Below, one piece after another: positions 37,370-44,293 of a stretch of DNA of 64,000 bases. Source of the stretch: CBDAUN01 sp965214615 (lineage in GTDB: Bacteria > Pseudomonadota > Gammaproteobacteria > Arenicellales > JAJDZL01); assembly GCA_965214615.1 (NCBI GenBank), contig OZ243952.1:1240001-1304000 (forward strand), read 5' to 3'. Within the stretch, counting starts at the first letter, position 1. Each line of letters begins with the position of its first letter. Both the position numbers and the translations under genes were made by a program. Under the pieces are notes generated by a model, which saw only the letters and a program-made list of their open reading frames with translations, was not told the origin of the DNA and ran no database searches.

Positions 37370-37412
37370 ATAAAGGTTAGAGTCGGCGCGAAGCGATGAC
37401 TCTAACCTTTAT
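37370..37412. repeat. 15-bp perfect inverted repeat upstream of the HigA-like gene
   Basis: Arms at 37370-37384 (ATAAAGGTTAGAGTC) and 37398-37412 (GACTCTAACCTTTAT) around a 13-base loop GGCGCGAAGCGAT. It lies just ahead of the HigA-like start, fitting an operator, but a related copy lies at 34113, so it may be a mobile or boundary repeat. Confidence 0.75.
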
Positions 37413-37434
37413 GTTATCTGCTGCAAAGATGTCG

Positions 37435-37471
37435 TTGAATTGATTTCTCAACTTTCCGAAGATCAGTTTTT
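37435..37471 (+). pseudogene. Echo of an acyl-CoA dehydrogenase 3' end
   Basis: GAATTGATTTCTCAACTTTC and on matches bases 33969-34003 of the dehydrogenase gene with about 30 of 35 identical by hand count. It translates ELISQLSEDQF against ELIFRLSEDQF; three of the five differences are silent third positions. No stop follows where the gene would end. Left by a duplication, an older copy, or insertion of the island at this gene end. Confidence 0.6.
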
Positions 37472-37582
37472 GGCTGGAACGCTACAACACAACATCAAGG
37501 ACACGTTGATCACTGCATAACAAAACTATCCTTGATATAAGTTTATTCCGGATTTCGGATTGAATCCTTATTCGCGTTCCAA

Positions 37583-38569
37583 TCAATTGGAAAATAGACG
37601 GAACCGGTGAGGTATTTCCTGATCTGGTTTGCTATCCAACCAACCGTTCATTTTGGATTTTAGTTCCCGCGTCATGTCTGTCACGCCCGCATAATATCCT
37701 GCCTCATAGGCACAGTAAGGGCACTTGTGCCTGCCTTTGCCACTTTGGTTGTACGGCAAACGCGAAATCACTGTGTCATATTGTCTTCTATTCTGCATAT
37801 TCAATTGGCCAGCATGCCTAGAACAGTCCGACCTCGCTTTACGCTCAACATGACCATAATGAACTTCGCGAGAAACTTGAACTGGTGTCGTTGGTGGGTG
37901 AGGAAAAAATTGATGTTTGTTATCGATGAATGCTGCTGCCGGACCTGTTTCCGGGTCGAAAACGGGAATGTCTTTGAGCCCGGCTAAGAATTCGACAAAA
38001 TCCTTTCTCGCATAGAATGCGCGCGATGTGCTGCCGTGACCTTTTCCTTTTGTGCGGGTCTGTATAAATCGCCCAATCTTGGAACTGATATATTCGCCAA
38101 TTACCGAGTGTTTGATATCGTAGTAATCCAATTCGACCAGATAGTAGAGTGTTGTCTTTTCCAATTCGAAACAGTTGCACGAATGAACAATCGATTTCGA
38201 CTCACAACCGTCTTCTCTGATGCGGCCAACGACAATTTGTTTTCTTAGTTTTGTGTAGAGGTGACTATCCTGGAATTCTTTGTGCTTTACTTCTTCAGGA
38301 TCAAGCATTGTAATGGCGACAGTTTCTTTAACTGACAGCGAGCCATCAACGGCCTTTACCAGAGGGACTACCTTGAGTTCCCAAGTTCCTAAATTTGGAC
38401 TCTGCGCTGAATTGATCGGCAGTCCCAAGTAACGCTCTACGGTGTGTCCTGCCCACCCCTTGTTAAGCTTTCCATCTTTGAAAACCGTCACATTGTGCTT
38501 TTCGGCCAACACTCGAAGGTCTTGCCCCACCAAACTCTGAAGACGTTGGATTGCTTCGTCCCGCTCCAT
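37583..38569 (-). CDS. MutH/Sau3AI-like type II restriction endonuclease
   Basis: A 328-residue nuclease. The N terminus (to about 200) matches the MutH/Sau3AI fold: GWAGHTVERYLGLPINSAQ near 39-57 and NLGTWELKVVPL near 59-70, where E-L-K is the catalytic pair. The C-terminal part holds HKCPYCAYE near 282, a possible zinc-binding addition. MutH relatives cut GATC, so that site is a reasonable guess. Its ATG lies inside the methyltransferase frame as assembled, three bases after the methyltransferase's natural stop in the shifted frame. Same strand, translationally coupled. Confidence 0.82.
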   Translation of the reverse strand: MERDEAIQRLQSLVGQDLRVLAEKHNVTVFKDGKLNKGWAGHTVERYLGLPINSAQSPNLGTWELKVVPLVKAVDGSLSVKETVAITMLDPEEVKHKEFQDSHLYTKLRKQIVVGRIREDGCESKSIVHSCNCFELEKTTLYYLVELDYYDIKHSVIGEYISSKIGRFIQTRTKGKGHGSTSRAFYARKDFVEFLAGLKDIPVFDPETGPAAAFIDNKHQFFPHPPTTPVQVSREVHYGHVERKARSDCSRHAGQLNMQNRRQYDTVISRLPYNQSGKGRHKCPYCAYEAGYYAGVTDMTRELKSKMNGWLDSKPDQEIPHRFRLFSN

Positions 38570-39458
38570 CGGTCACGATTTCCTGGTAGGTTTCTTTGGA
38601 CGAGAAGTAGCAGAATCTGAATTTGACAATGACAATCCAGACTCGTCCGACGTGGCGTGAGGGGGGGGGTAGAGCAGCTTCTATCCTTTTGATCGCTATG
38701 CGAAAGAACTCATCGTTGAGTTCAATACCGACAAACTGCCTGTTGAGTCCGACTGCAGCAACACCGGTACTTCCGGAACCCATAAACGGGTCCAATACAA
38801 CATCGTCGTTGTCAGTAGTTGCACGTAAGCATCGCATTATCAATTCGATAGGCTTTTGGGTAGGATGTTTCCCGAAAGTTTTTTCTTTTTGCCTTGGGCT
38901 TGACATTTTCCAGACCGTGCCCATTTGCTTACCGCCGTTGACACGTTTCATTGCTTCATAATGAAATTTGTATTTCCTTTTGTCCCCCTTTTGAGACTTG
39001 CTTGCCCAAAAGAGCAACTCTGTTGAGTGTTTGAAAGTTCGGCACCCCAAGTTCGGTGGCGGGTTTGTCTTTTGCCAAACAATATCGTTGAGCAACCGAA
39101 ATCCGTTGTGTTGCAATGCCATGCCCACACTTGAATGGACATGTAAAGTTCCAGTTACCCAGATTGAACCAGTTGGTTTCAATACTCGGAAGCATTGCTC
39201 AGTCCATGCGCGATTGAATTCATAATCGCCTTCCAAGCCTTTGCTCCGATCCCATTCACCCTTATTAACCGGCACCATTTTTCCTGCGACGCAAGTAACG
39301 CCGTCGTTGGAAAGGTTATACGGCGGGTCGGTCCATACGCAGTCAACTGATTCATCAGGTATCGATCGGAAGACATCTAAGGCATCTCCAAGGTGCAAAG
39401 TTGCCTGCTCATTGTTCCATCGGGAATTCGTCTCGATCTGTGACACAGCCATTTCCAA
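38463..39458 (-). CDS. DNA methyltransferase (beta-type, DPPY), with poly-C tract near the end
   Basis: A SAM-dependent DNA methyltransferase that should protect host DNA from the adjacent endonuclease. WTDPPYNLSNDG near residue 41 is the catalytic motif IV, and LDPFMGSGSTGVAA near 212 is the SAM motif I, in the order typical of the beta class. The target-recognition part lies between them. After RIEAALPPP the frame runs on 107 bases into the endonuclease gene. Losing one C from the nine-C run gives a natural tail ending ...RPKKPTRKS at TGA 38573-38575. Start 39452 (MAVSQIET) is also possible. Confidence 0.88.
   Translation of the reverse strand: MEMAVSQIETNSRWNNEQATLHLGDALDVFRSIPDESVDCVWTDPPYNLSNDGVTCVAGKMVPVNKGEWDRSKGLEGDYEFNRAWTEQCFRVLKPTGSIWVTGTLHVHSSVGMALQHNGFRLLNDIVWQKTNPPPNLGCRTFKHSTELLFWASKSQKGDKRKYKFHYEAMKRVNGGKQMGTVWKMSSPRQKEKTFGKHPTQKPIELIMRCLRATTDNDDVVLDPFMGSGSTGVAAVGLNRQFVGIELNDEFFRIAIKRIEAALPPPSRHVGRVWIVIVKFRFCYFSSKETYQEIVTDGAGRSNPTSSEFGGARPSSVGRKAQCDGFQRWKA
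38661..38669. repeat. Homopolymer of nine G (C on coding strand) inside the methyltransferase gene
   Basis: Nine identical bases in a roughly 50% GC window, within the coding sequence of the DNA methyltransferase, the classical form of a slipped-strand switch. Confidence 0.9.
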
Positions 39459-40011
39459 TTACTGGACATTAGTTGATGTGATTGTGGAGTTTCGATTGAT
39501 TCAGTCTTGGGTTGCTGATCAACTTCCCTGCGAATCGATCTTATCACTTCTGGTCGAAATGATCGAGATATAAAATTTGTGCTTGCCGAGGGGATGTGTT
39601 TTGCAGCAATCTGATCTTCAGGTTGACCGGACTCGACTCCGTCTTCAATTTGCATCTCCTCGATTCACCTTACCGGGAATTTTTGATCTGCGCAGTCGTT
39701 TGCACCGCTTTAGGCTCATTCTGCTCTGCCGGTAATGTGGCGCGGAAAATAACACACGCGAGAGGCGGAGGTAGCAAAGCGAGGAGACTTGCGCTTCGCT
39801 GTTTCTCGCGCGGGTTGAAATCTGCACAAATATAGAAAAATCCGCAAATCAGTTTGCAAAACCGCGCTTTTCAGGAGTAAATCGGTTGTTGTCTGCCTCC
39901 GATTGCTTTTGAACTGATTAACAAAACTTTCAGCGTAAAATACTATTTATATAAAGTAATACACTGTAATATTACATTATGCTATACTCAATTGGATTCA
40001 AGTAAGCACCA
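39459..40011. other. Intergenic between RM locus and TA locus
   Basis: About 550 bases. The right third is the AT-rich promoter of the toxin-antitoxin pair. No convincing gene in the rest; frames present there give no recognisable protein. Confidence 0.4.
39965..39988 (+). promoter_or_regulatory. Probable TA promoter with palindromic operator
   Basis: A perfect 12-bp palindrome TGTAATATTACA (39965-39976) precedes TATACT (39983-39988), a good -10 box 24 bases before the antitoxin start. The palindrome would lie between -35 and -10, the usual place for antitoxin autorepression. Confidence 0.5.
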
Positions 40012-40425
40012 TTGGAGAAAATCATGATTGCTCAAGCAGAGCGCCTGCTGCAACGAGGTGCCAGTGTTAGCAGAGCATTGATGCCGACGCTATTCAATAT
40101 CTTCAGCCTGTGGCGCCTAACCGGCTCCCAGCAGATGATCCTTTTAGGACTGAGTAATGAGAAGACTCTCTACAACTGGAAAAAACAGCCGGAAAAAGCC
40201 AGATTGACGCGGGACTTGCTCGAACGTGCCAGCTATATCCTTGGTATCTATAAATCGTTGCAAATATTGCTGCCCGACGAAGCGTTAGCCGATCAGTGGC
40301 TGTCTACGCCCAATGACAACCCGTGCTTCAATGGCATCGCACCGCTGGACCGGTTGTTGGCCGGACAAGTGACAGACTTGGCTGTAGTCAGGGATTTCCT
40401 AAATGCAGAGCTCGGTGGCTGGTGA
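40012..40425 (+). CDS. MbcA/ParS/Xre family antitoxin
   Basis: A 137-residue antitoxin of the Xre-RES class. The N-terminal helix-turn-helix spans about 28-75 (LFNIFSLWRLTGSQQMILLGL, KTLYNWKK) and the C-terminal toxin-binding domain ends in GIAPLDRLLAGQVTDLAVVRDFLN, where the G--P--R-L-G pattern is typical of this family. It blocks the RES toxin and represses its own operon. The start may be the second Met (MIAQAERLL). GGAGA lies just before the first ATG. Its stop overlaps the toxin start (GTGA). Confidence 0.88.
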   Translation: MEKIMIAQAERLLQRGASVSRALMPTLFNIFSLWRLTGSQQMILLGLSNEKTLYNWKKQPEKARLTRDLLERASYILGIYKSLQILLPDEALADQWLSTPNDNPCFNGIAPLDRLLAGQVTDLAVVRDFLNAELGGW

Positions 40426-41120
40426 TTGATATTAGCAAATTACCCAGCACCGAGGTGAGTGCATCTGTCTACCGAATCATATCGTCACGCTATCCACAAA
40501 TCGACTTATTCGGTCGTGTTTCGAATCATCAGGCTTGGGGTGTGCTCTATGAAATTGAGTCCCTTACAAACCCTTGGCTACGTGATAAAGTGGGGGATAT
40601 CAATTTGGTTCGACCACAAGACAGGGTATACGGTGACGGTGCATCCTGGATAATGGCGGCTTTCACCCACCCGCCGGTCGACGGTCGAGGCGGAAGATTC
40701 AATCGCGATTTTGGTATCTACTACTGCACGTGTGATTTGGAGGTTGCCATTGCAGAGTCGTCGTTTCACCGAGCCCGATTTCTCCGAGAATCCAGAATTA
40801 AAACCACTTTTCTGAAAATGCGTGTCATACGTGCTCGACTGGGACCCGCTACTGTGCATGACGCGCGACAGTTCGCAGGACACGCCATTTACGATCCGGA
40901 TGACTACGGAGAATCACAGCAGTTGGGGCGCTCTTTGCGCAATGCCAATAGCTTCGGCATTCACTACCTAAGTGTGCGAACGGATGGGGAGTGTTTTGGC
41001 GTGTTGCGTCCCAAAGTGCTCTCTGACGCGATTCATTGGCGATACCTGCGTTACCACTACAGCAATGGGTCGATAATTAAGGTCGAACATCTAGAAGGCT
41101 GTGATGACGGCAACGTATAG
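40422..41120 (+). CDS. RES domain toxin
   Basis: A 232-residue toxin of the RES family, ADP-ribosyltransferase-like proteins that degrade NAD+ (MbcT) or modify a metabolic enzyme (ParT). Seen: VYRIISSRYP near 14-23, GGRFNRDFGIYYCTCDLEVAIAES near 85-108 (the R-F, Y and E of the domain name), and NSFGIHYLSVRTDG near 180. The GTG start overlaps the antitoxin stop by four bases, which explains the long upstream overlap of the open frame. A complete type II module at the defence island's right edge. Confidence 0.88.
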   Translation: MIDISKLPSTEVSASVYRIISSRYPQIDLFGRVSNHQAWGVLYEIESLTNPWLRDKVGDINLVRPQDRVYGDGASWIMAAFTHPPVDGRGGRFNRDFGIYYCTCDLEVAIAESSFHRARFLRESRIKTTFLKMRVIRARLGPATVHDARQFAGHAIYDPDDYGESQQLGRSLRNANSFGIHYLSVRTDGECFGVLRPKVLSDAIHWRYLRYHYSNGSIIKVEHLEGCDDGNV

Positions 41121-41468
41121 CGCACTTCCCGACGGTCAGCATCTAAATTGGAGACACGCTCGCCTCTTCCAAGCCCAAAGATGGCGAGAACTTCCTTGAA
41201 ATTATATGCGCAAATTCGTTTGCAGCCTTCACGCACCGCTTCGGTTACGGGACCGTCAAATTTCAGTGCGAATCATACGAAATAACGTTATTCTAGTTCC
41301 CAAGTGGTGTGTCTCTACGGTTGTTTTACAAGAACAATCAACTGCAGATAGATCAGATGCGGTGCTTGGACGTCGCGTGAAATATTGACAAGAATAGGTA
41401 TAGTGTCTATAGTGTTTACGGTCAGGTATGCAATACCTAGTTTTAACTTGTAGAATTGGAGATTTACA
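41121..41468. other. Intergenic upstream of the RiPP locus
   Basis: About 350 bases, AT-rich toward the right, holding the RiPP promoter listed separately. No gene seen. Confidence 0.5.
41385..41413 (+). promoter_or_regulatory. Strong sigma70-type promoter of the RiPP operon
   Basis: Consensus TTGACA (41385-41390), 17-base spacer, TATAGT (41408-41413). Transcription would start near 41420, giving an untranslated leader of about 50 bases before the precursor gene at 41469. Confidence 0.75.
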
Positions 41469-41726
41469 ATGCAAACCGCAGCAGATATCGAAGCTAAAAT
41501 TCGAGACAAAGTTGATCAGGACGAAAGTTTTCGAGAAAGACTTTTGCAAGATCCCCGCAGTGCGATCAAGGAAGTAACTGGACTCACAGTTCCGGAAACT
41601 TTCAATCTTCATGTGCATGAAGAAACGTCGAAAGATTTTCATTTGGTTGTACCGCCAAAAGGTGGACGTCTTTCTGATGAGGAACTTCAGCAAGCTTCCG
41701 GCGGGTACTACAGCGATAGCTGGTAA
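41469..41726 (+). CDS. NHLP-type RiPP precursor peptide with six-residue core
   Basis: An 85-residue precursor with a nitrile-hydratase-like leader. Characteristic pieces: AKIRDKVDQDESFRERLLQDP near 9-29, AIKEVTGLTVPE, FHLVVPP near 57-63, and LSDEELQQASGG at 68-79. The double Gly is the cut site for the C39 peptidase of the export protein encoded downstream. What is left is Tyr-Tyr-Ser-Asp-Ser-Trp, very short for this class. A GGAG site lies eight bases before ATG and a near-consensus promoter upstream suggests high expression. The product would be a small modified hexapeptide; the modification is unknown. It could also be a carrier for a cleaved small molecule. Confidence 0.85.
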   Translation: MQTAADIEAKIRDKVDQDESFRERLLQDPRSAIKEVTGLTVPETFNLHVHEETSKDFHLVVPPKGGRLSDEELQQASGGYYSDSW

Positions 41727-41892
41727 GCAGTCTGGCTGTTTCTGCGCCCGTAACACCGGGACGCATCGAAACTAGTCAGAAATTCAGTTAATTTCGAAGC
41801 CGGAATATTCGAGATTTAGCCAGTAACGGATGCGGCTGCGCATTTCATGCCCAGCTGCATTTCGTTATGCCTTTGGTGGGGAGAATACGGAA

Positions 41893-42051
41893 TTGTTTCG
41901 TAAAGAAGCATTGATTCGCAATGCGCAGCCCGAATCTCTGGATGATCTGTTGAGAGTCACAGCGCCGCATGAACGATTGTTTCAGATAGCGTTCGTGATT
42001 TCGGCGCTTGCTTTAGCCGGTCTGTTGCTATGGATGGTGCTTGCAGACTAA
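41893..42051 (+). CDS. One-helix stub of an NHLP-system HlyD adaptor
   Basis: From TTG 41893, with GGGGAG nine bases ahead, 52 residues: LFRKEALIRNAQPESLDDLLRVTAP, then one membrane helix, LFQIAFVISALALAGLLLWMV, then stop. This is the conserved cytoplasmic start and first helix of the HlyD-like protein of NHLP export systems, but the coiled-coil and periplasmic domains are absent; the transporter gene starts only 22 bases later, so no remnant can be hidden there. Either a deletion that left a stub or a minimal helper peptide. The open frame extends to 41830. Confidence 0.65.
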   Translation: MFRKEALIRNAQPESLDDLLRVTAPHERLFQIAFVISALALAGLLLWMVLAD

Positions 42052-42073
42052 CTTTCGAAACCTGCGGATCGCA

Positions 42074-44293
42074 ATGACCGAAGTCGTCTCGGAAACTCCC
42101 TCCAGCATCGTTCGGATTCTGCGCAAATGGCGGTGGCGCCGCCGTACGCCGCTGGTGATGCAACTTGAGGCGATCGACTGCGGAGCTGCCTGCCTGGGTA
42201 TTGTTCTGGCCCAACACGGCTCCTGGGTGCCTATGGACGAACTGCGCGAGGAGTGCCAGGTCGGGCGTGATGGCTCGAATTTGCACGACATCGCGCTTGC
42301 GGCGAAAAAATACGGCCTGGATGCAACGGGTCAAAGCTGCTCGATCCGGCAGTTGCGCGACTTGACGTTGCCAGCGATTCTATTCTGGGGATTCAATCAT
42401 TTCGTAGTGCTGGAGCGCATCTCGGACAATCGATACTATTTGAACGATCCCAGCCAAGGTCACCGCGTCGTCAGCCACGACACCTTTAATCGCGATTTTA
42501 CGGGTGTGGCACTGGTTCTGAAGCCTGGAAACGATTTTAAGCCAACAGGGGCGAGACCAGGTTTGCTGCGTCGGTTATGGCCATGGTTCCAAGGAAATGA
42601 AAACTACCTTGCGCGCTCTGCTTTCTACGGAGTCCTTCTAACCGTCATTGCCTTGGCGCTGCCGATCCTACTGACGCTTTTTGTGGATGGGGTGCTGGTA
42701 GGGCGCCAAGCCGATTGGAATGTGGCTCTGATTGCCGCGATGTTCGCCATCGGCGCACTGACCTACCTTCTGACGTGGTTGCAGATGCGTTCGTTGCGAG
42801 AGTTGGTGGTCCGTTCTTCGATCAGCCAGTCAGATAAATTCCTGGATCGTCTGCTTCGGCTTCCCATGCGGTTTTTCGCACATCGATATTCCGGCGACCT
42901 GGTGTTCACCATGCGTTTGATTGATAAGATTGCGGACGCTGGAGCTGGTCAATGTGTGCGATTATGCATCGATGTGCTGCTTAGCGTAGCCTTTCTGGCC
43001 ATCATGCTCGTCTATGATGTCTGGCTGTCGCTTGTCGTTGTTGGGCTGGGATTGACGTGCGTCACCCTCATCAATCTTTTAACGCGCCTGCGTCGCGATA
43101 AGAACCATCGGCTCCGCCGCGAGCAAGGCCAGTTGATCGGAGTGAGCGCCGCAGGTCTGAAGACGGTCGAAGTCTTGCAGGCAACGGCTCGCGAGCACGA
43201 ATTCTATTCGCGCTGGAGCGGACGGCAGGCACGCGAATTGCGCGCCCGTCAAGAGTTCATGGAGCTAGGACACGTTACTGCCGCTCTCCCGCAACTGTTT
43301 CAGATTATCGTAGCGGCAGCAGTGTTCGGTCTTGGTGGATGGCGGGTGATGTCCGCAGAGATGACGGTCGGTGTTTTGATTGGATTCTACGTTCTGGCTG
43401 ACAACTTCCTGCGTCCGCTGTTGCGGCTTGCGCAATTTTCCAATCTGCTGCAATCCCTTGATGCCGACTTGGTTAAGGTGAATGATGTTTTCAATGCGTC
43501 TGTACTGCTGCCGCAAGTAGACCCCGCCGCCAAGACGACCAATCGGGTCATGTCGCTGCAAGGCCGACTGCGTCTGAGCGGTCGATTGGAGTTGTGCAAT
43601 GTCAGTTTCGGATTTCAACGCAACAGGGAACCTCTGATCAAGGACTTGAACCTAAAGATGGAGCCGGGTCAGCGCGTAGCTGTAGTAGGTTTGAGCGGTT
43701 CCGGAAAGTCAACGTTTGCCAAGCTTGTAGCAGGACTTTACCAGCCATGGGACGGATCAGTCCTTTTCGATGGACATCCGCACAGCGAAATACCTCGTGA
43801 AGTGTTCTGTCGGTCCGTCGCGATTGTGGATCAGATGCCGATCCTGTTTTCTACAAGCATACGCAACAATCTAACGATGTGGGATGAAACAGTTCCAGAT
43901 AAACTCTTAACCGCGGCGGCAAAGGACGCGGATATTCACGAGGAAATCATCCGCCGACCGGCTGGCTATGAATCCGCTGTCGAAGAGGGCGGCCGTAACT
44001 TTAGCGGAGGACAGCGTCTGAGTCTCGAAATCGCACGCGCCTTGGTTCAGAATCCGTCATTGCTAATTCTTGATGAGGCGACTAGCGCATTGGATGCGAC
44101 GACCGAGTCGGTGATCGATGACCGGATCCGCCGCCGAGGCTGCTCCTGCTTGATTATTGCTCATCGGCTGAGCACGATTCGTGATGCCGACCGAATCGTC
44201 GTTCTCGACGAAGGTCGAATTGTCGAGCAGGGAGTGCATGAAAGTCTATACGCCGGCAACGGATTCTACCGAAGACTGCTAGATGGCCGCTGA
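42074..44293 (+). CDS. NHLP bacteriocin export ABC transporter with C39 peptidase domain
   Basis: A 739-residue peptidase/permease/ATPase. Residues 25-160 are a C39 peptidase with Cys36 in IDCGAAC, His109 in NHFVVLE and Asp125 in NDPSQG, all three catalytic residues present, so it can cut the Gly-Gly leader. A six-helix membrane domain covers about 185-470. The ATPase shows GLSGSGKST near 546, FSGGQRLSLEIAR near 655 and LLILDEATSALD near 674. It sits in the inner membrane and exports the trimmed peptide. ATG 42074 is preferred; a frame start at 42041 overlaps the stub gene. Overlaps the next gene by 11 bases. Confidence 0.92.
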   Translation: MTEVVSETPSSIVRILRKWRWRRRTPLVMQLEAIDCGAACLGIVLAQHGSWVPMDELREECQVGRDGSNLHDIALAAKKYGLDATGQSCSIRQLRDLTLPAILFWGFNHFVVLERISDNRYYLNDPSQGHRVVSHDTFNRDFTGVALVLKPGNDFKPTGARPGLLRRLWPWFQGNENYLARSAFYGVLLTVIALALPILLTLFVDGVLVGRQADWNVALIAAMFAIGALTYLLTWLQMRSLRELVVRSSISQSDKFLDRLLRLPMRFFAHRYSGDLVFTMRLIDKIADAGAGQCVRLCIDVLLSVAFLAIMLVYDVWLSLVVVGLGLTCVTLINLLTRLRRDKNHRLRREQGQLIGVSAAGLKTVEVLQATAREHEFYSRWSGRQARELRARQEFMELGHVTAALPQLFQIIVAAAVFGLGGWRVMSAEMTVGVLIGFYVLADNFLRPLLRLAQFSNLLQSLDADLVKVNDVFNASVLLPQVDPAAKTTNRVMSLQGRLRLSGRLELCNVSFGFQRNREPLIKDLNLKMEPGQRVAVVGLSGSGKSTFAKLVAGLYQPWDGSVLFDGHPHSEIPREVFCRSVAIVDQMPILFSTSIRNNLTMWDETVPDKLLTAAAKDADIHEEIIRRPAGYESAVEEGGRNFSGGQRLSLEIARALVQNPSLLILDEATSALDATTESVIDDRIRRRGCSCLIIAHRLSTIRDADRIVVLDEGRIVEQGVHESLYAGNGFYRRLLDGR

